Notes under the pieces: generated by a model | What the model saw: only the letters and a program-made list of their open reading frames with translations | Told to the model about the DNA's origin: nothing | Databases searched by the model: none | DNA from: Lunularia cruciata | Lineage: Eukaryota; Streptophyta; Marchantiopsida; Lunulariales; Lunulariaceae | Reading direction: 5' to 3' | NCBI GenBank assembly: GCA_948567375.1 | Contig: OX419756.1 | Coordinates: 46,452,333 to 46,516,332, forward strand | Length of the DNA stretch: 64,000 nt | Part shown: positions 42,826 through 53,713 of the stretch, in pieces | Layout of the letters: every line of letters starts with the position of its first letter | Numbering within the stretch: position 1 is the stretch's first letter | Made by a program: the position numbers and the translations under genes

Positions 42826-43277
42826 TGTAACTCTATTTGTAGCTTTGCACCTAGATTGCTCAGACTCTAGAGTAGTAGTGTTGGTAGTCATGACTAATTT
42901 GGTAGTTACTCATAGAGTACTTGTTGACGGTCAGATTTTTGTTTGGGGTATTGACTACATGGTGAGGCTCACTGTCACTTAGCACCATTTGCACCATCGG
43001 ATGTGCCGTCAATGGGACAGTTACAATTTGAGACCTAGCTCAAGTTGAGGGGGTATACTTTCAAAGTGCAACTCTAGAGAGCTCACTTCTTTAATGTTAA
43101 GCCTTTGAGTTTTTGGCTATGGTATATAAAGATTGGTGAATATCACCTAAATTCTCTTAGCTAGAGTAGGTGTGCTTTGATTGTAATCATTGCACAATTG
43201 TTTGCAGATTATGGCATATCAGATCAAGTACTGATCTAATTGAGTGTGATTTGAGTTGTATAAACGAATTGATTACA
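42826..43277 (+). repeat. Family M 5' LTR (copy B2), 452 bp
   Basis: Starts TGTAACTC and ends TTGATTACA, aligned over its full length with 8193-8643. TATACT at 43054 and the inferred self-primer CACTTCTTTAA at 43084-43094 keep the copy A spacing. Confidence 0.8.
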
Positions 43278-43288
43278 TCAAAGAAGTG
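43278..43288 (+). other. Self-complementary primer binding site (B2)
   Basis: TCAAAGAAGTG pairs with 43084-43094 at 10 of 11 positions. Relative to copy A one C-to-T in the primer is matched by a G-to-A in this site. Confidence 0.6.
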
Positions 43289-44165
43289 AAGTAAGGGCAC
43301 ATTGGGTGAAAGGACTAAATGTGTTGGTGGTATTTCCAAGCCTTGTTGATTGTTGGTAGCTTGATTGTGATCTTGAGTTTCCCTAAAAGTGATCATGTGC
43401 AAAAGATCTTTGAATTGATATAGATTTGGCAATGAGGCAAAAGGTGTGCAAAAGCGCTCGCCAAATTTTGTCCAAAGAGAAGTAGTTTTCAGGTGGTAGT
43501 TGTGATTTTAAGCTCAAGAGTGCAAGCAAGACCAATTTGGTGCAAGTTGAGCTCACCTTGGAATTGAAGGTGGAGTTTGGAACCCATCTCGTGAATTTGT
43601 AATTTGGAGAAACCCATCATTTCAATTTTGCTCAAGTGGAGAATTAGCGGAGGATTTGGCAGTCAGCCAACTTTAGGGATTTACATCAGATTTTTGTTGG
43701 AGTTAATGTCAGATTTTGGCCAAATTTGGAGGAGTTTTTTCAGATTTGGAGAGGGTTTGAAGTGGCAGATTTTGGCTCAAGTTGGAGGAGCTTGGTCAGA
43801 TTTGGAGGATTCTTGCCAAATTTAGAGAAGTCTCAAAGTGGCAAGAAGAAAGGCTTCATTTGGGCACTTAGAGGCTTTGAGGTAGAGGGTTATGTGCTAT
43901 GAGAGGTTACAAGGGCCAGATAGCCAGCTTGCTAGGATAATGCTAGCTAGTTTAGAGTAGATTTTGGTCATTGTTTGGCAAAATCTACCACCCTTGCTAG
44001 ATTGTACGCAATAGATCTTGACCCTTAGAGCTCTCGTTCCTAGACTAGTGCTCTAGCCAATTGGTCCACCCTCACTTGTTGTCCTAGTGATTGTTCCACT
44101 ATTATCTATACACTTGTAACTTTGGCTAGGAGAGACAATTTGATCCCATTTTTGGTGATCCTAGT
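43289..44165 (+). other. Leader of family M copy B2
   Basis: Homologous to 8655-9520 of copy A, with GATTTGGAGGA repeats at 43721-43830 and the antisense tRNA-like piece at about 44015-44102. Lacks about 500 bp present in copy A before gag. No supported gene. Confidence 0.6.
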
Positions 44166-45481
44166 AGGAGCTCAAGATTGATTTTGAGTTGGAGTTTGGC
44201 ACAAGAGCTGATTTAGTTAAGAGTGCACTTGGTGTATCTGCACCATTTTTGTGGGACATGGATGAGATTTATGGAGTTTCCAATAATCCTAAGCATTACT
44301 TTGTTATAATGGGTATCATTGAGTTGGATGACTTCATCCAAGAGTTCAATAGTTGGTATAATTTTTAATAGATGCAAAACCCAACTTTGTTCACACTCTT
44401 CATGGGATGGAAGCACTTGGAGGGCCACCAATGGAAGACTACCATGAGTTCAAGAGAGCTCACTTGGAGAAGATTGAGCTCTGGAGACAATATTGGTCTC
44501 CAATATCTCCATCACTTCAAACTTGGTTTTTAGGGAAGATTGGTAGTACCCACGAGATTTAGCTCTAATAGCGTTGGTGGGTTTCTTGGAGATGTTGCTA
44601 CTGCAAGTGGAGGTGATACTACAAGAGGTTGTGTAGTACCAAGATTTTAAGCCCATGGTGGAGTTCTACTAATGTTTGAGGTAGAACTACTAAGAAGTGT
44701 GATTTGAGAAGTTGAAGAGCTTGCAGGAGTTCTAGCCAAAGGTTTGAGAGAGCCTATGCAAGGCATGAGATGACTGATCAGTTTTACTCAAGAAGTTATT
44801 GAGGCCCAAGCAATCCAGTTTTGGTATGGGATATTGGATAAGGAGTTGCAAAGTAGAGTCCATGGTGCTACGTTGTAACATGCTACTTTGCCTACTTTGC
44901 CAATGGTCTTTGGTCTGGCTGAGCGTATTGGGCTCAACATGGTAGAAGAAAAAGTGGTGACATTTGGATTTGGTAAGGAGACCTCATCCAAAACTCTTAC
45001 TTCTTCTAGAGTGCAATAGAATGCACCATGCCATGTTGGTTTCCAAGGATAGGGTAGACATCCTAGATCCTATGGAGTGAGTGGAAGGCCTATTGTAACT
45101 AGACTCTTACCTTCATTTTTGGGTCAATAGCAACCAAAGAGTGGTGGTGTTACTTGTTAGATGTGTGGTGTAACTCATCATAAAAGAGAGTGCACTTAGG
45201 GTAGTGGACCTAATACCTCTTGTGCATCACAGCCAGCATAGAGACTATGAATATTGCCAAAGATTTGGTCACAGTAGTGACCGATGCTTTGACTTACATC
45301 CAGAGTTATGGAGTGATAGGGCTGCTATGGTAGATGGTAGAGGAGCTCCAGGTCATGGAGGAAAAGGTGGTAGAGGATCCACACCTAGTAAGGGTGCAAT
45401 ACTTGCCCTTACTTTTGATACACCCATGGCTACTCAAATTGAGCAATTGGAGCAAAGATTGGCTAGCAAGGCTATAGTTTA
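44166..45481 (+). pseudogene. gag of family M copy B2 with zinc knuckles
   Basis: Gives the best view of the gag part missing from copy A. Near 45160 the reading is a CX2C, THH, KREC knuckle-like motif. At 45204-45482 the open frame has YEYCQRFGHSSDRCFDLHPEL, resembling the C-x2-C-x3-G-H-x4-C knuckle of many plant elements with the first Cys lost, then a Gly-rich basic tail and IEQLEQRLA, a possible coiled coil shared with copy A at 18200. Stops interrupt the earlier part. Confidence 0.7.
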
Positions 45482-46170
45482 GAGGAGATCAAATTTGGGT
45501 GCTTAGGCTTTGAGATGTCTTAGACTTCATGTGTGGAACAACACATTTGACTAGGAGTGTAGTACGTGATCTAAAGCCTAGAGGAGCATTAATGGAGTTG
45601 GACCCATAGAGAGGAGAGGATGTAAGACAAGTCAAACTTCCCCAATCTTTTATACTCTCTAAGACATTGCAAAATGACATCCATGGCCCCTAGATATCCT
45701 AGTGTAGGTGTGGTAGGTGGTGATGGGGTGCATGATGGACTACCTACTAGTCAACCACCTACTACTTCATAGACTAAGTCTAGCATGATGTTGGAGGTGG
45801 CTTAGTTGATTATACATTTTCTATTCTTCTCAACCAGTGATATGTGTGCATTGGGAGTTGACCCAACCCCAATGTTTTGGTTGGCTGCCATGCTTTGTGA
45901 TAGTAGGGACAATATGGTTCCTACTACTAAAGCAGAGATGGTTGATTGTGGAGCTAACTTGGTTGAAGAGTATGAGATCCGCTCAATGACTAGTGATTTA
46001 TTGCAAGTAGTAGCGACTAGATTGGAGGAGTTACCAACTAGACCGGCCTTTGAGAGAGCACGATTTAAACTTAGGGTTGTCCTATTGGGTAATCAGAGGG
46101 GGATTTTTCATTTAGTGGGACCTTTAGGGAAGGTCTATACACCATGTAGGGTCTTATTAGACTCTATATG
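45482..46170 (+). pseudogene. Gag-protease spacer and protease start of B2
   Basis: 45806-46140 encodes the region before protease (SDMCALGVDPTPMFWLAAMLCDSRD), matching copy A 18640-18900. It reaches VLLDS, the first residues of the protease active site, at about 46150 and then jumps to the RNase H end (KLL-type reading, GSDF) at about 46175. The deletion removes protease, methyltransferase and RT, about 4 kb relative to copy A. Confidence 0.7.
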
Positions 46171-46174
46171 GTGT

Positions 46175-47792
46175 ATAGACTCGGGCCACAAAGCTTTTAA
46201 GGAAACTTGCATGATGGGCTCTGATTTTATAGGAGGGTGATTCCATAGTTATTCACATACCTAGAGTGGTGAAATGTGATGCAGATTGGTTGAGTAGAAA
46301 CCCATGTCTCAGCCAGCAAGATCAGACCAGAGCATGTTGTCATGGTGAGATAAATGAGGGATGGTGCCAGGTTGGCATGCATATGCCTTTCTCTATATAT
46401 TTTTTGAGGCTTTGGTGGTATCTCTCTCAACGTATATAAGAGGAGTTATGGAGGTCATAGATCCAAAGAGTGGAGATAATCACACAATTCAGCGAGACAT
46501 TAATGATGATGTCTTAATGATGGACTATCTTTGCACTAGTGTTGTGGGTAGCACGATTGGGGCCAAGGAGAGAGACCTTGTCCTTTGGCAAGCTAGATGG
46601 TTCAGATTGGAGGGAAGACACCTTCTTTGTGTATAGGAAGATGATAGAGTGAGAGTAGTGCCACTTCCATCTTAGAGACCATAGTTGGTCCATCATGCTC
46701 ATGAGGAGCTAGTACATTTTAGAGTAAAGTGTAGATATAGCTTACTCTAGAGTCATTATTGGGAGCATGGTATGCAGACCAATGTAAAGCAATTTGTTGC
46801 CAGATGTGTGGTTTGTGACCAAGTTAGAGCATCATTTAGTGCTCCTACACCAAAATTACACCCATTTCCTATCATGGGATTGGGTTACCATTGGAGTTTG
46901 GACTTTGTTGGACCTTTACTGTTGATTATGAGACATCATCAGTACATTTTGGTGGTGGTGGAGCACTTCTTCAAGTGGATTGAGTTGGGGGCACTTCTTG
47001 ACAAGTCTTGAGAAGGGACAACTTATTTGTTCTTGGATTGGGTTCTTAGTCATTTTGCTACACCAATTGAGGTTTTGGTTTATCAAGGTATAGAATTCTT
47101 GTGGAAGTTTTAGGTCTTGTGTAACAAGGCTTTGATTGATTGTCATACTACCTCCCAAGATCAACTTGAGGCATATGGCTTAGCAAAGAGAGTGGTTTAG
47201 ATGGTGAAGAGAGGATTGCAAAAGTATGGTTTGCAAAGAGGCCATTTGAGAGATTGGGATCTCCAGTACCTTGGTTGGCCATCGGTTATTGATTCAATTG
47301 GCAAGCTTCCTTAGCATCCTTCCCTCATTATTTTCTACTCCATGGATGAGATCTAGATTTACCTATAGCTATTCATTGAGATGTTATTATAGTTTTGGAC
47401 TTGAATGATCCAGATGTATGGATGAGCGCATGTTCTGAATAGACAAAGATCTTTTGAAGTGTGATGCCAATGACCTTTGAGAACTTAGCAATTCTCAACA
47501 TAGGGTTACCTTACGTTATGCTACCATTTGAGGAGTTAATAGACCCTCAATCCATCAATTTCATCCAATTGACTATATATATCTATAGTAGATAGCATTG
47601 ATGACACTTGATGTTTCTATAGGCTGCACTATCTTAAAAGTGAGCAAGGTTTTTCCGTTTGAATTCCTTGTGTTGGAAGGACGTGATATTGTTGTTTGGA
47701 AGGATCATGTGCACAATTGTACACCATGCCACCTCCCAAAAATTGATGGGATTATAGACCTAAGCTTGGCACTTGTACATGTAAGCTTGAGG
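46175..47792 (+). pseudogene. RNase H end and integrase of B2
   Basis: Integrase zinc domain with ARCVVCDQVRASFSAPTP (46797 onward) keeps the Cys pair that copy A lost. Core: WSLDFVGPLLL (first Asp, about 46893), then a decayed second-Asp region (LVYQGIEF, Asp to Tyr), and LAKRVV in place of LVERVV (Glu to Lys). The catalytic triad is thus damaged. C-terminal part runs into LVLEGRDIVVWKDHVHNC before the PHD finger. Confidence 0.75.
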
Positions 47793-47927
47793 TGTATGTT
47801 ATGCGGCTCTTATGGTGGAGCTGCTACAATGTTAGTGTGTGATAGTTGTTCGTGAGGATGGCATATGGCATGTATGACTCCTCCCTCCATGGCGGTTCTC
47901 CAAGGATAGTGGGTATGTCCTAGATGT
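47793..47927 (+). pseudogene. PHD finger after integrase, copy B2
   Basis: Reads C-M-L-C, then after 11 residues C-D-S-C, then G-W-H-M-A-C, then after a variable stretch C-P-R-C: all eight C4HC3 ligands of a PHD finger are present. Two stop codons (at the Arg after C-D-S-C-S and before W-V-C) interrupt it. PHD fingers bind histone H3 tails; here it takes the position a chromodomain has in chromovirus integrases. Confidence 0.8.
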
Positions 47928-48003
47928 ACTTGACCTATAGCTAATCCATGTATGAGTTATGTGTGAGTTATGCTTTTATAATGTGTGATGTTGACATCGA
48001 TGT

Positions 48004-48254
48004 ATGTTGTGAGACCTAGCTCGAGTCCAAGAGGTATACTTTTGAAATGCATCTTAGAGAGCTCACTTCTCTAATGTTGAGCCTTTCAATTCTTGGCTAT
48101 GGTGGACAAAGGCCGGCAAGGGTCACCTATATTCTCTTAGCTAGAGTGGGTGTGGCTTGATTATAATCAGTACTCAATTATTGGTAGATTATGGAGTGAG
48201 AAATCAAGTGCTGATCTAATTAAGTGTGATTTGATTTGTGTAAACAAACTAGTT
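48004..48254 (+). repeat. Family M 3' LTR piece (copy B2)
   Basis: Begins in the middle of the LTR at GAGACCTAGCTCG, after a deletion that fuses it to the 3' block at about 48005, and runs to AACTAGTTA. It contains CACTTCTCTAA, the self-primer equivalent. It is followed by the 3' block (48255-48357). Confidence 0.7.
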
Positions 48255-48357
48255 ATTGTGGCACTTTAGAGTCCATGTATGACTTATGTGTGAGTTGTGA
48301 TTCTATAGTGTGTGATGTTGACATCAATGTATGTTGTGTAGCAATGTATATACACAT
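48255..48357 (+). repeat. Family M 3' block after the B2 LTR
   Basis: TTGTGGCACTTTAGAG to GTATATACACATG. In copy C (minus, about 50643-50745) the same block precedes the LTR. Confidence 0.65.
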
Positions 48358-48838
48358 GACACCCTCCAAGGAAACTCCACCCTTGGATCAGATATATGGA
48401 TTGATGATATGTCAACAAGCTCCATCCTTATATTAGTTATTTGGATGGATGACACGTCAGTCGTTGTCCTATCTAGTTGGTCAAACAAGCTTTAACAAAA
48501 GGAATCTTTAAGGAATCTTCTTGTAGGAAGCTCAAAATCTCATGGATGAGGTACAATTTTTAAGCTCTTGATGAGACAAATCATGGGGGTGAAGATAAGC
48601 CTTTTATCTTCACAAGGAGGGGAGAATATTTCTATTTTTGAGGTCTAATTCATTTGTTTAAGCCTCTAAAATTAGCTTTGAAGTTTTTAGGCTATTTTTG
48701 ACTTCTACCTTATTAATAGAAGTACTCTTCTAGTGACACCTCTATCCGATCTAGTTAGCCCATCCTACACAACATCCTTTTAGATGTTACTAAGCCAATT
48801 TTCACCTCTAGATAATAAGTTTAGCTATTGGTATTACA
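48357..48838 (-). repeat. 3' LTR of element F (3' end truncated)
   Basis: In element sense it starts TGTAATACCAATAGC and is cut about 120 bp before its normal end, where it meets the M 3' block. The purine-rich AAAAGGGATAAGG lies just before it (about 48841-48853, minus). Confidence 0.75.
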
Positions 48839-48853
48839 AACCTTATCCCTTTT

Positions 48854-50199
48854 AAGACGTAACATCCTTGTTGTGAAGTTGTTTCTCAAAAGATTGAACT
48901 AACACTGGTGCATTGGTCAAGTTTGCTATTGGCTCTCATGTTGCCTCATATAGTGGGTACACTTCCCAATGTACAAGATATTCCACATGTGGATGGCGAG
49001 TGCCACAAATGCATTTCTATAGAATGTATTTGACTTCATATTCCTCTGTGTCATCAATGAAGGTTGTGCAAGGTCAACTTTCTTAGATGGAAGAGAAGTG
49101 GAGAAATCAAGGTGAATATCTACATATTAAGGAAACATGAAATATTGGATGAATCTTTATATGTGGTGGTAGCTTGAGATGATAGGCCATTGTGCCAATT
49201 TGACGAAGAATGGAGAAAGGTCCAACAAAACAAGATCTGAGCTTATGAGTCCCAACTAGCTTCAGGTTGGTGGTTGACAGCCAAAATTGATCTCCCACAT
49301 TGAACTTCATATATTAGTGGTGTGCATCTACATATTGCTTTTGCTGATTTTGGGTGATCTGCAACCTATGTTTGGTATTCTCCACACCCTATTGGATTCT
49401 AAACACAAAAGTGTTGATTGTGTCAACCTTGGTGGCCACCGGATGAACCTTCATCAAGCTTGAAGGTGTGAAAGGATGCTCTTTATACATGAGGAAGAAT
49501 GGTGTGACTTGTGTGGAGGTATTCACAGAATTTTTGTAAGTAAATTCCACCAATGGTGTTTCACCTCTCTTGCTCATCCAAATTAAGCTCCAAAGCATGT
49601 CCTCCATGATGCAATTTTCCCTCTCTATTTGTCTATTGATCTATGGATGGTAAGTTGTAGACATGGCTAATTTGGTTTTGAAGAACCCAAAGAGTGTTCT
49701 CCAAAACAAACTAGTGAATTGAGTGCCTCTATACGTCATGAGTACTCAAGACAAGTGATAATGGGAGAAGACTTCATCTAATTATAATTGACCTAGTTGC
49801 GGAGCAATCATGTCATTGGTGGTAGGACACAGATGAATCATTTTGTTGAGTCAATTGACAAAGAATATGATGGAGTCAAACCCAAAGGTGGTCTTGAGCA
49901 ATTCATAAACCAGATCTATGCTTACTTGTTCCTAATGTTGTGTAGGAGTGGAAAAAGGTTGGAGGAGTATTGTGGGAGCTTGATTAGAAGCCTTATTTTG
50001 TTGATAGAGTAGGCATCTCCAAAAATATTCCATCACATCATCTCTCATCTTGGGATAATAGTAATGGTGTTTGATTGCAATTAAGGTCTTGTCTACTCCA
50101 ACGTGACCTACATTGGTAGATACATGACATTTTGCTAAGATGGTGGTTCTTAGATCTGTGGCAGCCGAGATCCATAACTTGCCATAATCCATACAAGTG
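48854..50199 (-). pseudogene. Integrase of element F
   Basis: Frames on the minus strand: 50199 downward GHVGVDKTLIAIKHHYYYP and YFWRCLLYQQNKAS (zinc-binding domain), 49389-49607 VEFTYKNSVNTSTQVTPF, 49107-49310 FNVGDQFWLSTTNLKL followed by GPFSILRQIG and LPPHIKIHPIFHVSLI (C-terminal GPF module). A chromodomain would follow towards 48860 but I cannot read one. Interrupted by stops. Confidence 0.8.
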
Positions 50200-50642
50200 T
50201 GCAATCAGATTGCTTATAACTCTTGAATCAACTCAACTCAGATCAGTACTTGATTTGTCACTCTATAAACTGCCAACAACTAGGCATTGATTACAATCAA
50301 GCCACACCCACTCTAGCTAAGAGAATCCAGGTGACGCTCGCCGGCCTCTATCCACCATAGCCAAGAACTCTAAGGCTTGACATTAAAGAAGTGAGCTCTC
50401 TGGAGTTGCACTTTGAAAGTATGTCCCTAGATTTGAGTTAGGTCTGGAACCCTAAAGGTCCCATTGACGGTACACTCAATGGTGTAAAGTGATGGTGGGC
50501 CCTACCATGAAGTTAGTACCCCAAACACAGAATCTGACCGTTGGAAAGTAGTCTATGGGCAACAACTGAAATACCTCTTACTACTATCATTGTGACTTTA
50601 GTGTTTGAGCAATCTAGATGCGATACTACAAATAGCGTGACA
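50200..50642 (-). repeat. Family M 3' LTR (copy C), 443 bp
   Basis: In element sense starts TGTCACGCTATTTG and ends CTGATTGCA. It confirms the LTR ends deduced from A and B2. The TATA has decayed to CATACT, and the primer equivalent reads CACTTCTTTAA. Confidence 0.85.
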
Positions 50643-50850
50643 ACTATTGTGTATATATACATTGCTACACAACATACATTGTTGTCAACATCATACATTA
50701 TAGAAGCACAACTCACACAGAAGTCATACATAGACTCTAAAGTGCCACAAATGCCTCCTAGCTGGCGGTTAGGTCCCTCTAACTCCTAATAGCCATCTAC
50801 TCCAAGTATATGGTATACCCTATGATGGGCAAAGATCAAAAGGCCGGGTG
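50643..50850 (-). other. 3' untranslated region of copy C
   Basis: About 105 bp of the shared 3' block next to the LTR, plus about 100 bp after the PHD frame. No purine tract is evident directly before the LTR. Confidence 0.5.
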
Positions 50851-51177
50851 CTATGAAGCCCCATCGTTTGTCACCTGTCTACAATCCATACCATATAAAG
50901 AATGAACTACTATAGGCCAAGTACATCTAGGACATAACCATTGTCCCTGAGGAACTACCGTGAAGGAAGGAGTCATACATGCCATATGCCATCCTCTTAA
51001 ACAGCTATCATACACTAACATAGTAGCAACTCCACCAAAAGAGCCACATAACATACACCTCAAGCATGCACATACAAATGCCAAGCTTAGGTCCATAGTA
51101 CCATCTATGTTTGGGAGGTGACATGGTGCACAATTGTGCATATAATCCTTCCAAACAACACCACGTCCTTCTAACAC
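50851..51177 (-). pseudogene. PHD-finger module after integrase, copy C
   Basis: A 108-codon open frame. Ligands by residue: Cys41, Cys44, Tyr56 (Cys in B2), Cys59, His64, Cys67, Cys82, Cys85. The spacing C-x2-C-x11-[C]-x2-C-x4-H-x2-C-x14-C-x2-C fits C4HC3 PHD fingers. DNA span of the finger is 50923-51057. W63 precedes His64 in GWHMAC, and GQWLCPRC closes the domain, as in many PHD proteins. An extra CAPC pair lies 22 residues upstream. Likely role: H3 tail reading to guide integration. The start shown is not a natural start; the module continues the integrase frame. Confidence 0.85.
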
Positions 51178-52410
51178 AAGGACTCTAGATGGCCAACACC
51201 TTGCACACTCTCAAGATAGTACAACCTATCAAAACATCAAATATTATTGGTGTTGTCTATTGTAGATATACATAGTAACCTGGATGAAATTGATGGATCA
51301 AGAGTCTATAACCTCCTCCTCAAATAGTAGTATAACATAAGGTATCCCTATGTTGAGCCATTGCCAGGTTCACAAAAGCCATTGGCATCACTCTCCGAAA
51401 GATCTCTGCCCGTTGAGAAAATGTGCTCATCCATCCATTTGGATCATCCAAATCCAAGACTACAATAGCATCTTACAAATGGCTGTAGGTAAATTTGGAT
51501 CTTGTCCATAGAGTAGGAAGTAAGGAGAGAAGGAAGCTAAGGAGGCTTGCCGGCTGAACCGATAGCCCAAGGCCAACCAAGGTAATTGCAGATCCCAATC
51601 TCCCAAGTGGCCTCTCTGCAAGTCATACTTTTGCAATCCTCTCTTCATTGTCTCTGCTAAGCCATCTACCTTAGGGTGATCTTGGGATGTAGTTTAATGA
51701 TCAATCAAAGCCTTGTCACACAAGACCTGAAACTTCCCCAAGAACTCTATACCTTGATCAATCAAAACCTCAGTTGGTGCACCAAAATGACTAAGAACTC
51801 AATCCAAGAATGAGTAAGCAGTCCCTTCACTGGACTTGTCAAGAAGTGCCACCAAATCAATCCACTTGAAGAAGTGCTCCACCATCACCAAAACATACCA
51901 ATGATGTCTCACAATCAACGATAAAGGTCCAGCAAAGTCCAAACTCCAATGGTAACCCAATCCCATGATAGGTAATGGGTGTAACTGGGGTGTAGGAGCA
52001 TTGAATGATGCTCTAACTTGGTCACAAACCACACATCTGGCAACAAAATTTTGTCCCTTGGTCTCCATACCGTGCCACCAATAGTGATTGTGGAGTAAGC
52101 TATACGTATGATTTACTCCAAAATGTCCTAGCTCCTCATGAGCATGGCGGACCAACTGTAGTTTGTGAGATGGAATTGGTACTACTCTCACTCTACCATC
52201 CTCCCATACACGCAAAAGGTATGTACCTTCCAATCTGAACCATCTGGCTTGCTGAAGAACAAGGTCTCTCTCCTTGGCACCAATTGTGCCACCCACAACA
52301 CCAATGCAAAAGTAATCCATCACTAAGACATCACCATGAATGTCTTGTTGAATTGTACCAATATCTTCACTCTTTGGATCTGTGACCTCAATAACTTCTC
52401 TTGTATGCAC
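51178..52410 (-). pseudogene. Integrase of copy C
   Basis: The frame 51799-52410 (minus) has the zinc domain HAHEELGHFG and ARCVVCDQVRASF with all ligands, then WSLDFAGPLSLIV (first Asp) and VEHFFKWIDLVAL. A stop follows at about 51798. LVLIDQGIEFLG lies near 51750. The Glu region reads LADSV-like, damaged, near 51660. 51460-51648 reads DWDLQLPWLALGYRFSRQ and SPYFLLYGQDPNL. Copy C has CGA where A, B1 and B2 have TGA at the RNase H end (about 52630), so it keeps older codons. Confidence 0.8.
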
Positions 52411-52865
52411 CTAGAGAGATACCACCAAAGTCTCAGAAAATATACAAAGAAAGGTAGATGCATGCCAACCTTACACCATCTCCTCATCTGTCTTACCATG
52501 CCAACATGCTCCGGTCTGATCCTGCTGGCTGGGTCATGGGTTTCTACTCAACCCATCTGCATCATGGTTTACCACTCCAGGTCTGTGAACAATCATGAAA
52601 TCATACTCATGTAAAATCAGAGCCTATCGTGCAAGCTTTCCTAAAAGCTTGTTGGACTCCATCGACCACTTCAGTGGCTGATGATCAATGATGAGAGTGA
52701 AGGGGTTACCAAATAGGAAACATCAGGAATGTGTTACTACCCAAACTACTACCAAGCACTCTACCTCATATGAACTATACTTTGCCTTCATTGAATTGTT
52801 GGAGCGACTAGCATAGGCCACCACAAACTCCTTTTCCTCATCATCATGCTAAGTGAGCACTTCCT
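52411..52865 (-). pseudogene. RNase H remnant of copy C
   Basis: Minus-strand reading includes VAYASRSNNS (about 52815), the SSYEV segment, and IDHQPLKWSMES (about 52680), ending at the CGA codon near 52630. Cut at 52865. Confidence 0.7.
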
Positions 52866-53207
52866 TGTAACACCCATTTGTGCATGTGTAGTATTATAAT
52901 ATTTAGCTTAGTACTATGAATACTTGAGAGGTATTATTTATATAAATATAAAGGATAGTTTTACATTTGTCTAGCTAAACTTAGTCATAGCTAAGATAGT
53001 GGGGACCTTACTTTAGAGGAAGTGGAAAAGATGAGCACCACTATTTTGGATTCTAGTGTGTTGACTTGGTATTATTCCTAAGTGTTTGGCTTTGAGGAAA
53101 GAGTTGAGAACTCTTGGACCCGCAAGTCTTTTTGTTTTGGATTCTTCTATAGTCCAAGGGTAGCCCATATTAAGGAATCCTTGACTTAGTGGTTGGGTCA
53201 AGATAAG
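52866..53207 (+). repeat. Family I LTR, 5' half, joined head-on to another
   Basis: Starts TGTAACACCC and follows the LTR consensus for about 342 bp to CAAGATAAGG, where orientation flips. Confidence 0.9.
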
Positions 53208-53713
53208 GATGATGAGTACCTCCTCACCCCTAATTTATATACTTGTGAAATAGTTATGTAAAGTTACTATGTACCAAAGTAACCCAAGTTACTAGGCTAA
53301 AAGTCAAGTAAAGTCAAAAAGTATAAAGGAATATCCATCCACATGGGCATATTCCACTAAGCATATAATCTTATCTTGACCTTACCAATAAGTCAAGGAT
53401 TCCTTCACATAGGCTATCCTTGGACTATAGAAGAATTCAAAACAAAAAGGCTTGTGAGCCCAAGAGTTCTCAACTCTTTCCTTAAAGCCAAACACCTAGG
53501 AATAATACCAAGTCAACACACTAGAATCCAAAATAGTGGTGCTCATCTTTTCCACTACCTCTAAAGTAAGGTCCCCACTATCTTAGCTATTACTAACTTG
53601 CTAATCATAACTAATGTAGAACCATCTTTTATCTATATAATAATATCTCTCAAGTACTTGTAATACCAAGCTGAATATCACAATACCACACACATGCACA
53701 AATGTGTGTTATA
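53208..53713 (-). repeat. Family I LTR piece in opposite orientation
   Basis: Matches the LTR in reverse from GATGATGAGTACC to GTTATA. The overlap AAGG at the junction suggests microhomology. The outer flanks (TCCT and GTCT) do not match, so this is not a simple insertion. Confidence 0.9.

Larger units (their letters stand above)
42826..48357 (+). mobile_element. Family M retrotransposon, copy B2
   Basis: 5' LTR (42826-43277), self-complementary primer site, leader, gag with zinc knuckles, short protease start, then a deletion to the end of RNase H at about 46170, integrase, PHD finger and a 3' LTR piece (48004-48254). It lacks methyltransferase and most of RT. CpG-depleted relative to copy A. 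Confidence 0.85.
50200..52865 (-). mobile_element. Family M retrotransposon, copy C (3' half)
   Basis: Minus-strand copy with 3' LTR (50200-50642), 3' block, PHD finger, integrase and the end of RNase H. It is cut at 52865 by a family-I LTR. It lies inside F integrase. It has the cleanest PHD and integrase readings of the family, but no methyltransferase part is left. Confidence 0.85.
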
